Shown here piece by piece: positions 1-6,099 of a DNA stretch of 8,308 bases (within the stretch, counting starts at the first letter, position 1; the number at the start of each line of letters is the position of its first letter). Origin of the DNA: Bacteroidaceae bacterium (GTDB lineage: Bacteria; Bacteroidota; Bacteroidia; Bacteroidales; Bacteroidaceae). The notes under the pieces were generated by a model that had not been told where the DNA came from, did no database searches, and worked only from the letters and a program-made list of their open reading frames with translations. Position numbers and translations under genes: made by a program. The stretch is from positions 1 through 8,308 of the forward strand of contig JAFNWA010000036.1 of assembly GCA_017383665.1 (NCBI GenBank), written 5' to 3'.

Positions 1-13
1 GCAATTGCTGCAT
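1..13 (-). CDS. Possible start of the next gene of the argCD unit (5' end only)
   Basis: An ATG on the minus strand at 13-11 opens a frame reading M-Q-Q-L before the window ends. It lies 33 bases after the argD stop codon and is preceded by an A/T-rich leader (ATTATAAAAAA) of the kind seen before Bacteroidota start codons. In Bacteroides I recall proC (pyrroline-5-carboxylate reductase) following argD, but ProC normally opens with a glycine-rich nucleotide-binding motif, and four residues neither confirm nor exclude it. The ATG could be chance in an A/T-rich spacer. No terminator hairpin is visible between argD and the window edge, which fits transcription continuing to the left. Confidence 0.25.
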
Positions 14-46
14 TTTTTTATAATTTCAACCTTTATCTTTTAATTT

Positions 47-1177
47 TCAGTTTGCAAAAAGCACTCTTCTTAACCGTTCTATAAACTGTCCGGCCTGCGC
101 CATTGTAAGAGTCAGGGGTGGCAATAGTCTGATTGTATTTGTACCACTCACACCGGTGAATACATGCTCCTCAAAGAGCAGTTTACGGCGGATATCCTTT
201 ATTGGTGTATCGAACTCGATACCTATCATAAGACCGCGTCCGCGAACCTCCTTGATGCCGTTAATTCTCTTCAATTCTGCAAGAAGATAAGAGCCCACTT
301 TGTTCACATTGTCAAGCAGATTCTCTGCTACCATAACATCAATAACAGCCTCAACTGCAGCACATGCCAAATGGTTGCCACCAAAGGTTGTTCCAAGCTC
401 GCCATACACTGCCTCAAATTTAGGACTGATAAGCACTACGCCAACAGGAAAACCATTACCGATACCTTTGGCCTGGGTTATGATGTCCGGTTTTATGCCC
501 GCCCACTGATGGGCAAAGAATTTCCCACTGCGCCCACAACCACTCTGTATCTCGTCAAGAATAAGAGTCGTCCCGGTCTCATTGCACAACTGTTGCAGTT
601 GCTGCAGAAAGAGTTCTGACGGTATCTGCACACCGCCAACACCCTGAATACCTTCAATGATTACAGCCGTCACATCGCCCTTCTCAATCTCGGCACGCAC
701 AGCATCAATGTCGCCCATTGCCACATAGGTTGTGTGTCCGTTGGCGTTTATGGGAGCTATAATCTTGGGGTTATCTGTTACCTCAACCGCAAGCGATGTT
801 CGGCCATGGAAAGCCTTTTTAAAGGCTATCACACGGTGTTTGCCATTCTTGAACGAGGAAAGTTTGAGAGCATTCTCATTTGCCTCGGCACCGGAATTAA
901 TGAAGAAAAGATTGTAATCCTCGTAACCGCTGATTCTACCAAGTTTCTCTGCGACACGCTGCTGTAATGTATTGATGACCGAGTTCGAGTAGAAACCAAG
1001 GGTTGCCACCTGATTGCTTATCATCTCTACATACTTGGGATGCGCATGACCGATAGAAATTACAGCATGACCCCCGTAAAGGTCAAGATATTCAACACCC
1101 TTGTCATCCCAGACTCTGCAACCATCTCCCTTTATAATGTTGACATCGAAAAGGGGATATACATCGTACAAGTTCAT
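47..1177 (-). CDS. argD: Acetylornithine/succinylornithine aminotransferase (ArgD)
   Basis: This is a PLP-dependent class III aminotransferase that transfers an amino group from glutamate to N-acylglutamate semialdehyde, giving N-acylornithine in cytoplasmic arginine synthesis. The 376-residue length is normal for ArgD. Visible family signatures are SGAEANENA (residues 95-103, cofactor phosphate binding), AFHGRT (122-127), IIEGIQGVGG (173-182), LILDEIQSGCGRSG (205-218, Asp208 contacting the PLP pyridine nitrogen) and TQAKGIGNGFPVG (234-246), with Lys237 as the Schiff-base lysine. TTFGGNHL (263-270) completes the cofactor site. The gene starts 18 bases after argC stops, so the two are almost certainly one transcript. 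Because Bacteroides makes N-succinylornithine, the natural substrate here may be the succinyl form; sequence alone does not separate the two. Ornithine aminotransferase is a less likely reading given the argC neighbour. Confidence 0.93.
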   Translation of the reverse strand: MNLYDVYPLFDVNIIKGDGCRVWDDKGVEYLDLYGGHAVISIGHAHPKYVEMISNQVATLGFYSNSVINTLQQRVAEKLGRISGYEDYNLFFINSGAEANENALKLSSFKNGKHRVIAFKKAFHGRTSLAVEVTDNPKIIAPINANGHTTYVAMGDIDAVRAEIEKGDVTAVIIEGIQGVGGVQIPSELFLQQLQQLCNETGTTLILDEIQSGCGRSGKFFAHQWAGIKPDIITQAKGIGNGFPVGVVLISPKFEAVYGELGTTFGGNHLACAAVEAVIDVMVAENLLDNVNKVGSYLLAELKRINGIKEVRGRGLMIGIEFDTPIKDIRRKLLFEEHVFTGVSGTNTIRLLPPLTLTMAQAGQFIERLRRVLFAN

Positions 1178-1195
1178 AGCAGTTCCAATTACAGA

Positions 1196-2164
1196 TTAGA
1201 ATGCCGATGGCTTCAATTGCAAGCCAACTGTCTCGGCAAGACCGAAGAGCAGATTCATGTTGTGCACGGCTGTTCCGCTCGCACCTTTCAAAAGGTTATC
1301 TATTACTGATGTAATGAGCAACTTGTCTCCATGTTTTTCAAGATGCAACAGGCACTTGTTTGTGTTCACCACCTGCTTGAGGTCAACGGGACGCTTTACT
1401 ACATGTGTAAATGAATCACGCTCGTAATAGCTCTCATAGAGCTTATAGAGAGTTTCGATATCAAGATCGCACTTTACAACCAATGTAGCAAAGATTCCGC
1501 GTGGGAAGCAGCCACGATAAGGAATGAAGTCTATACTTCCCGAATAGTCTGGCTGTAATTGGTGGATGCTCTGCATAATTTCTGCCATGTGCTGGTGTTC
1601 AAACGGCTTGTAGATGCTTACATTGTTGTCCCTCCAGCTGTAGTGTGTTGTTGCCGAAGATTTTACACCTGCGCCTGTACTGCCTGTAATGGCATTGACA
1701 GAGACATCTCCCTTGAGCAGATGTTCCTTTGCAAGAGGCAAAAGACCAAGTTCAATACAGGTTGCGAAGCAACCCGGATTGGCAACATAGCGGCTCTTGC
1801 ATGTGTTACGACGGTTGAGTTCGGGTAAACCATATATGAAATCGTGCTCGCTGCTCTTAATGCGGTAATCCATTGAGAGGTCGATAACCTTCAATTCGTC
1901 GGGCAGAGCATGGCTGTCGAGGAATTTGCGTGTATCGCCGTGCGCAGTGCAGAAGAAGAGAAGATCAATCTCCTCAAAAGGCATCTCATCTGTAAACACC
2001 AAATCTGTCTCGCCAAGCAACCCTGCATGCACATCTGTAATATTGTTGCCGGCATTGCTGCTACTGTGAATAAACTTTATCTCAACCTCGGGGTGCAACA
2101 ACAACAGACGAATGAGTTCACCTGCGGTATATCCCGCACCACCTATAATTCCAACTTTAATCAT
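1196..2164 (-). CDS. argC: N-acetyl-gamma-glutamyl-phosphate reductase (ArgC)
   Basis: This enzyme reduces N-acylglutamyl-phosphate to the semialdehyde with NADPH, the third step of arginine synthesis. The 322-residue protein has an N-terminal Rossmann domain with GGAGYTAGE (residues 8-16), the catalytic-cysteine motif NPGCFAT (129-135, Cys132 as nucleophile), GSTGAGVKS (161-169), and a C-terminal segment LLKGASGTAVHNMNL (291-305) typical of ArgC. His189 and His192 in the FEHQHMAEI stretch are candidates for the catalytic base. The ATG at 2164 puts the Rossmann motif right at the N-terminus, as expected. The gene has its own promoter in the 98 bases after argG and is followed after 18 bases by argD. 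The substrate may be the N-succinyl form, as inferred for Bacteroides; the protein itself does not decide this. Confidence 0.95.
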   Translation of the reverse strand: MIKVGIIGGAGYTAGELIRLLLLHPEVEIKFIHSSSNAGNNITDVHAGLLGETDLVFTDEMPFEEIDLLFFCTAHGDTRKFLDSHALPDELKVIDLSMDYRIKSSEHDFIYGLPELNRRNTCKSRYVANPGCFATCIELGLLPLAKEHLLKGDVSVNAITGSTGAGVKSSATTHYSWRDNNVSIYKPFEHQHMAEIMQSIHQLQPDYSGSIDFIPYRGCFPRGIFATLVVKCDLDIETLYKLYESYYERDSFTHVVKRPVDLKQVVNTNKCLLHLEKHGDKLLITSVIDNLLKGASGTAVHNMNLLFGLAETVGLQLKPSAF

Positions 2165-2205
2165 ATATAATGAAGTAACTGTTCAAAAAATGTTTGACTT
2201 GGTTA

Positions 2206-2237
2206 CAAAGATATATTAAACTTGTTTAATAATCAAC
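2206..2237 (-). promoter_or_regulatory. Predicted Bacteroidota-type promoter of argCD
   Basis: Read on the minus strand, the -7 element is TATCTTTG (2213-2206), a perfect match to the Bacteroides consensus TAnnTTTG. It is preceded by a 20-base spacer and a -33 element GTTG (2237-2234; consensus TTTG, one mismatch). The -7 box is identical to the one before argR. Transcription should begin near 2199, leaving a leader of about 35 bases. An 18-base palindrome fills most of the spacer, so the promoter is likely repressible. Predicted from sequence only. Confidence 0.65.
2214..2231. promoter_or_regulatory. 18-bp palindrome, candidate ArgR operator of argCD
   Basis: The minus strand reads TATTAAACAAGTTTAATA: perfect 8-base arms around two central bases. 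The length equals that of a classical ARG box, and the outer positions fit its T-N-A-A...T-T-N-A frame, but the centre is C-A-A-G rather than all A/T, so it is not a textbook site. It lies wholly between the -33 and -7 elements, where a bound repressor would block RNA polymerase. With argR a few kilobases upstream, ArgR is the first candidate to bind it. Chance palindromy in A/T-rich DNA cannot be excluded. Confidence 0.5.
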
Positions 2238-2262
2238 TTTTAAAGATTACTGAAAGAGTAAC

Positions 2263-3465
2263 TTAAATCTTTTCGTCGGGATGATTTGCATAGTAAGCAC
2301 GCAAAGGTGTAGATGTAACCTTTATGAATCCCTTGGCATCATCGGCAGTCCAACCCTTCTGCACCTCGCCATACTCACCCAATTTGTTCTTTACAAGGTC
2401 ATTGGGTGAATCCACACCTACTGTCTCAAAGTGTTTTGGCATGAGTTTGAGGATTGCAGTACCGGTGACATTGCGTTGTGAACTCTCAAGCATAGCCTCT
2501 ATGTCACGCATTACAGGCTCAAGATACTGGCTCTCGTGCAGGAACATTCCATACCAGTTGGCAACCTGGTCTTTCCAGTACTGCTGCCATTTGCTCAGGG
2601 TGTACTTCTCAAGGAACTTATGCGCAGCGATTATGAGCATTGGAGCTGCAGCCTCAAAGCCTACACGCCCTTTGATTCCGATGATTGTATCACCCACATG
2701 CATGTCACGGCCAATACCGAATGGCGCACCTATCTCCTCTACCTTCTGTATTGCCTTGATGGGGTCACCGAACTCCTCGCCATTCACAGCCTTGAGCTCA
2801 CCATTTTCAAAGGTAAGGCGCAATTCTTCCTCACCTTGCTTCTCTACCTGTTTGAGATATGCACTCTCGGGCAGACCTTGTGTAGAGTCAAGAATCTCTC
2901 CTCCACAGATTGATGTCCCCCATAGACCCACATTGTATGAATATTTGAGCTTTGCAAAATCGGCGGTGAAACCATGTTCGTTAAGATAATTCACCTCATA
3001 TTCGCGCGTCAGTGTCATATCACGGGTCAATGTGATGATTTCCACACCTGGAGCGCAAACCAAAAAAGTCATGTCAAAACGAATCTGGTCATTTCCGGCA
3101 CCAGTAGAACCATGCGCAATGGCATCGGCTCCTATCTCATTGGCATAGCGCGCAATGGCCAATGCCTGAAAAATTCTCTCGGATGAAACAGAAATGGGAT
3201 ATGTTCCGTTACGGAGCACATTTCCGTATATCATATAACGCAGGCTCTTGTCATAGTACTCCCGTGTCACATCGAGTGTAATATACCTCTTTGCGCCCAA
3301 TTTGTAGGCATTCTCCTCGTTCTGCTTCAACTGTTCAGGGCTGAAACCTCCGGTGTTGGCACATGCCGCATAAACATCGTATCCCTTCTCCTTGGCAAGA
3401 TACATAACCGTGAACGAGGTATCCAAACCTCCGCTGAACGCAACAACCACCTTTTTCTTCTCCAT
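2263..3465 (-). CDS. argG: Argininosuccinate synthase (ArgG)
   Basis: This cytoplasmic enzyme joins citrulline and aspartate, using ATP, to form argininosuccinate, the next-to-last step of arginine synthesis. The 400-residue length is normal. The N-terminal ATP pyrophosphatase P-loop is AFSGGLDTS (residues 9-17); AHGSTGAGNDQIRFD (117-131) is the citrulline/aspartate-binding signature, with Ser where many family members have Cys and Ala where many have Lys. LWGTSICGGE (181-190) and GIKGRVGFEAAAP (263-275) match conserved blocks. Those substitutions suggest a divergent ArgG branch, not loss of function. The gene lies 29 bases after the acyltransferase with no room for a separate promoter, so it is probably cotranscribed with argR and that gene. 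argH, which should act next, is outside the window. Confidence 0.95.
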   Translation of the reverse strand: MEKKKVVVAFSGGLDTSFTVMYLAKEKGYDVYAACANTGGFSPEQLKQNEENAYKLGAKRYITLDVTREYYDKSLRYMIYGNVLRNGTYPISVSSERIFQALAIARYANEIGADAIAHGSTGAGNDQIRFDMTFLVCAPGVEIITLTRDMTLTREYEVNYLNEHGFTADFAKLKYSYNVGLWGTSICGGEILDSTQGLPESAYLKQVEKQGEEELRLTFENGELKAVNGEEFGDPIKAIQKVEEIGAPFGIGRDMHVGDTIIGIKGRVGFEAAAPMLIIAAHKFLEKYTLSKWQQYWKDQVANWYGMFLHESQYLEPVMRDIEAMLESSQRNVTGTAILKLMPKHFETVGVDSPNDLVKNKLGEYGEVQKGWTADDAKGFIKVTSTPLRAYYANHPDEKI

Positions 3466-3494
3466 TATATATTGTCTCTTGTTTTTATCAATTA

Positions 3495-4058
3495 TTACTT
3501 TTTACCATGTTTTGCAGGATCGTACAGCATTGCTGTGCAAATGCAGTAACGACGCTCAGTACGCATGAGCACATCGTGATTCACACATCCCTGGCAACCA
3601 TTCCAGAAAGCCTCGTCATCGGTAAGTTCCGAGAAAGGTACCGGTACATATCCCAGTTCCGTATTGATTTTCATCACGGCTCCACCACTTGTCAAACCAA
3701 ACAGTTTTGCTGTGGGCCACATGGCACGCGATAGTTCAAAAGCCCTCTTCTTGATGCGGCGTGCCAAACCATGACCGCGAAACTTATCCTTTACAATAAG
3801 GCCGGAGTTCGCCACATATTGCTTGTTGCCCCAACTTTCAATGTAGCAGAAACCGGCAAACTCATCACCGGCAAGAGCAATAATCGCCTTTCCCTCCTTC
3901 ATTTTCTGCGCCACATACTCATGTGTACGCTTCGCAATACCGGTGCCGCGAACCTTTGCCGCAGCACTTATGGTATCCAATATCTCATCAACATACTTCT
4001 CGTGCGAGGCATTGGCAATTATAATATCTATACCGTCATTATAAACTTCGTTCTCCAT
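3495..4058 (-). CDS. GNAT-family acyltransferase, candidate N-acylglutamate synthase
   Basis: The 187-residue protein carries the GNAT acyl-CoA-binding motif at KFRGHGLARRIKKRAFEL (residues 92-109), where R94-G-H-G-L-A is the pyrophosphate-binding loop. Family knowledge says such proteins move an acyl group from CoA to an amine. Context suggests the amine is glutamate: the gene is wedged between argR (15 bases) and argG (29 bases), and no classical argA or argJ is in the window. From memory, the orthologue in Bacteroides thetaiotaomicron has been linked genetically to arginine synthesis as an N-acylglutamate synthase; this should be verified. Succinyl-CoA could be the donor. The C-terminus holds C155-x-x-C158 and C172-x-C174, which are not part of the GNAT fold. 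An AAAGGAG stretch ends only 2 bases before the ATG, too close for a normal ribosome site. Fold call is firm; substrate is inferred. Confidence 0.85.
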   Translation of the reverse strand: MENEVYNDGIDIIIANASHEKYVDEILDTISAAAKVRGTGIAKRTHEYVAQKMKEGKAIIALAGDEFAGFCYIESWGNKQYVANSGLIVKDKFRGHGLARRIKKRAFELSRAMWPTAKLFGLTSGGAVMKINTELGYVPVPFSELTDDEAFWNGCQGCVNHDVLMRTERRYCICTAMLYDPAKHGKK

Positions 4059-4073
4059 CTCTCCTTTTACAGC

Positions 4074-4556
4074 TTAAAGGTTTGGGATAATACTTCTCAA
4101 CGCTCTCAATACGGCACTTCTTGTTGCATCTTCAGCAATTATCAGCATCACAGTGTCATCACCGGCAATGGTTCCCAGAATCTCGGGGAAGTCATTATTG
4201 TCGATATGATAGGCCAATGTACCGGCATAGCTTGGTTTTGTGCGTATGACTGCGATATTGCCCGAAAACTTTATTGACAGGAAGCCACTTATCTCCTGCG
4301 CTGTTGTTATGGGGCGAATCTCATCCGACTTTGAATCGTGACGCTGATGGTGCGGACGCGTCAACACATATCTGTAGCGTCCTTGCAACCCTACTGTTTT
4401 TACAACGCGCAACTGGTGAAGGTCGCGCGAGAGTGTTGCCTGTGTAAGTTTGAACCCTTCCTGTGCAAGCACATTCAAGAGTTCCTCCTGCGAACCAATC
4501 TCCTGTGTGGATAATATCAAGCGTATAGCATCGAGACGCGAATTCTTAACTTTCAT
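4074..4556 (-). CDS. argR: Arginine repressor (ArgR/AhrC family)
   Basis: ArgR senses L-arginine and represses biosynthetic promoters, usually as a hexamer binding 18-base palindromic ARG boxes. The 160-residue protein has the expected two-domain layout: an N-terminal winged helix-turn-helix (about residues 5-70) with TQATLSRDL (38-46, Ser43-Arg44 in the DNA-recognition helix), then a C-terminal oligomerisation and arginine-binding domain with GTIAGDDTVMLI (128-139), whose paired aspartates (Asp133-Asp134) are the known arginine contacts. Both domains look intact. Its own promoter lies upstream and carries an inverted repeat, suggesting autoregulation. It is the first gene of a likely argR - acyltransferase - argG operon, so the repressor would be made with two of the enzymes it probably controls. 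Confidence 0.94.
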   Translation of the reverse strand: MKVKNSRLDAIRLILSTQEIGSQEELLNVLAQEGFKLTQATLSRDLHQLRVVKTVGLQGRYRYVLTRPHHQRHDSKSDEIRPITTAQEISGFLSIKFSGNIAVIRTKPSYAGTLAYHIDNNDFPEILGTIAGDDTVMLIIAEDATRSAVLRALRSIIPNL

Positions 4557-4571
4557 AAACTGTATATTTAT

Positions 4572-4595
4572 TACCTATACTCGCAAAGATAGGTA
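4572..4595. promoter_or_regulatory. Inverted repeat at the argR start region, candidate operator
   Basis: Perfect 7-base arms TACCTAT (4572-4578) and ATAGGTA (4589-4595) are separated by 10 bases, giving a centre-to-centre distance of 17. The upstream arm overlaps the -7 box and the downstream arm falls on the predicted start of transcription. A repressor bound here would block initiation. The sequence differs from the palindrome at argC, so the two need not share a regulator. In addition GTATATTTA occurs twice in direct orientation (4562-4570 and 4593-4601), 31 bases apart, about three helical turns. Confidence 0.45.
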
Positions 4596-4617
4596 TATTT
4601 AAGCAAAAAGCTACAAA
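4584..4617 (-). promoter_or_regulatory. Predicted Bacteroidota-type promoter of the argR - GNAT - argG unit
   Basis: On the minus strand the -7 element is TATCTTTG (4591-4584), a perfect TAnnTTTG match. The nearest -33 element is TTTG (4617-4614) with a 22-base spacer, slightly longer than the usual 19-21. Transcription should start near 4578, leaving about 20 bases before the argR ATG. CATGAAT, a half-site of classical ARG boxes, lies at the -33 region (minus strand, 4622-4616), but its partner half is not recognisable. Confidence 0.6.
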
Positions 4618-4640
4618 TTCATGCAACTTTTTACAATTTA

Positions 4641-4680
4641 AAACAAAAAAATATGCAACGGGTTGCATATTTTTTTGTTT
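4641..4680 (-). terminator. Intrinsic terminator after the inositol-phosphate synthase gene
   Basis: Perfectly complementary 19-base arms, AAACAAAAAAATATGCAAC (4641-4659) and its reverse complement (4662-4680), flank two bases, so the true loop is probably four. The stem has a short mixed core (TATGCAAC) with a run of seven A on one side and seven T on the other. As RNA on the minus strand it ends in a U tract, as an intrinsic terminator should, 14 bases after the stop codon at 4694. The symmetry would let it work in either direction, but no plus-strand gene is seen to use it. It separates the inositol gene from the arginine block. Confidence 0.85.
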
Positions 4681-4693
4681 TAATCAGGGAAAA

Positions 4694-5995
4694 TCAGTCA
4701 AGTTCCTGGTCTGCCTCATATCCGGCAAACTCGCGTATTTTGTTTTTAAGCATTGCAAACTGCTTGAAGAGGTCGTGTACAGGCTTTTCGCCATCCTTGT
4801 GCATCGGAGCCTTGCAGTAGAACGACATGAACTCCTGGATACCTCTCTCGCCTGCACGCAGTGCGAGGTCACTGAAGAGTATGAGGTCGAGCACCAGCGG
4901 AGCCGCCAAAATTGAATCGCGACACAGGAAGTTCACCTTTATTGTCATCGGGTAACCCATCCAACCGAAGATGTCAATGTTGTCCCAACTCTCCTTTTCG
5001 TCGCCACGGGGCGGATAGTAGTTGATGCGTACCTTGTGGTACATATCGCTGTACAAATCGGGATAGACATCGCTGTCAAGAATATTCTCGAGTGCCGAGG
5101 TCTTGCTCACACGCTTTGTCTCAAAGTTCTCGGGGTTGTCGAGCACAACGCCATCGCGGTTTCCAAGGATATTTGTAGAGAACCAGCCTGTAACACCAAG
5201 CTGACGGGTGAAGAATGCAGGAGCAAGCACTGTCTTCATCATTGTCTGGCCGCTTTTGAAATCCTTGCCGGTGATTGGCATACCGGTCTCCTCGGCAAGT
5301 TCCCACATCGCAGGAATATCAACGCACAGGTTAGGAGCACCCATTACAAATGGGCAGCCCTCGCGCATAGCCGCGTATGCATAGCACATACTTGGTGCAA
5401 TGTTGGCAACATCGTTGTTTTTCATTGCAGCCTCAAAAGCAGCCACACTACCGTGGACATCGTCATTGCGCTTAATAAACTTCTCTGTGCTGGCAATCCA
5501 TATCACCACCACTCTGTCGCAACCATTCTCTTCCTTGAAGTTGCGGATATCCTCGCGCAATTGCTCTGTAAGCTCCCAGCGACCGCCGCCGGTCTTTACA
5601 TTAGGACCGTCAATGTTGCTTGCATAATTCTTGTCAAACAATGCCTTATAGGGTTTAATAGCCTTAAGTTCATCCTTCACAGGCTCTACATCCTGTGGCT
5701 TGAGCACATTGGCCTTTACCGCTGCATCGTAAGCATCATCCTCATACAAATCCCAAGCACCGAATACAATATCATCCAAAGTTGCCAGAGAGACAATATC
5801 CTTCACCTCCTTATAGCACTTGTCACGACCTTTGCCAACACGCATTATACCCTCGCAGGCAAAAGAACCAACAGGTTTTGAGAGTCCTTTACGCGACATC
5901 AGCACACCAATTATGGTAGTTGTGGTAACAGCACCCAAACCAACACACATAACACCCAACTTGCCACTGGCAGGCTTAACTTTTATATCATTCAT
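4694..5995 (-). CDS. myo-Inositol-1-phosphate synthase (MIPS, INO1 family)
   Basis: This NAD-dependent cytoplasmic enzyme converts glucose 6-phosphate to myo-inositol 1-phosphate, the only known de novo entry to inositol. The 433-residue protein shows an N-terminal Rossmann loop GLGAVTTT (residues 19-26), WIASTEKFI (166-174), TGKDFKSGQTMMKT (242-255), NILGNRDG (275-282), SKTSALENIL (297-306) and CRDSILAAPLVLDL (358-371), which line up with the nucleotide and catalytic blocks of yeast INO1 (for example DFKSGQT and LGNxDG). It is shorter than yeast INO1 (about 530) and longer than the actinobacterial enzymes (about 365). Gut Bacteroidales use MIPS to build inositol phospholipids and sphingolipids, which is the likely role here, yet no phosphatase, CDP-alcohol phosphatidyltransferase or other inositol gene is adjacent. 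A 104-base gap and weak promoter precede it; a strong terminator follows. Confidence 0.92.
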   Translation of the reverse strand: MNDIKVKPASGKLGVMCVGLGAVTTTTIIGVLMSRKGLSKPVGSFACEGIMRVGKGRDKCYKEVKDIVSLATLDDIVFGAWDLYEDDAYDAAVKANVLKPQDVEPVKDELKAIKPYKALFDKNYASNIDGPNVKTGGGRWELTEQLREDIRNFKEENGCDRVVVIWIASTEKFIKRNDDVHGSVAAFEAAMKNNDVANIAPSMCYAYAAMREGCPFVMGAPNLCVDIPAMWELAEETGMPITGKDFKSGQTMMKTVLAPAFFTRQLGVTGWFSTNILGNRDGVVLDNPENFETKRVSKTSALENILDSDVYPDLYSDMYHKVRINYYPPRGDEKESWDNIDIFGWMGYPMTIKVNFLCRDSILAAPLVLDLILFSDLALRAGERGIQEFMSFYCKAPMHKDGEKPVHDLFKQFAMLKNKIREFAGYEADQELD

Positions 5996-6016
5996 TTTAA
6001 AAAATTATTTATTAAG

Positions 6017-6048
6017 CAAAATAACCTCTTTTTATTGAACTATCCTAA
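6017..6048 (-). promoter_or_regulatory. Weak candidate promoter of the inositol-phosphate synthase gene
   Basis: The minus strand reads TTATTTTG (6024-6017), one mismatch from TAnnTTTG, with a 20-base spacer and TTAG (6048-6045) in the -33 position, also one mismatch. Transcription would start near 6010, leaving a leader of about 15 bases. A run of nine A (6047-6055) abuts the -33 side and could act as an upstream A/T element. The match is poor enough that readthrough from lpdA, for which no convincing terminator is visible in this gap, remains an alternative. Confidence 0.3.
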
Positions 6049-6099
6049 AAAAAAACTCAATTTTATATTCTTTAACTCCCAAGTTTGCCAATTTGGCTG

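Noticed and set aside
2247..2261. Small hairpin TTACT-N5-AGTAA just after argG as a terminator
   Set aside because: The stem is five base pairs, mostly A/T, and is not followed by a clean U tract. Too weak to support a terminator call.
2324..2989. Open frame on the plus strand opposite argG (221 codons)
   Set aside because: It is fully inside argG on the other strand and its serine- and proline-rich translation has no recognisable motif.
4059..4067. Shine-Dalgarno-like AAAGGAG before the GNAT gene
   Set aside because: It ends two bases from the ATG, closer than a working site allows, and Bacteroidota rarely use this signal. Not listed as a functional site.
5036..5881. Long open frame on the plus strand opposite the inositol-phosphate synthase gene (281 codons)
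   Set aside because: It lies entirely antisense to a clear conserved gene, its translation shows no recognisable domain, and no promoter is seen before it. It is a by-product of the codon bias of the real gene.
6087..6097. Palindrome GCCAATTTGGC just after lpdA as a terminator
   Set aside because: Allowing a realistic loop leaves only three or four base pairs, and the U-rich run lies more than 30 bases further on.
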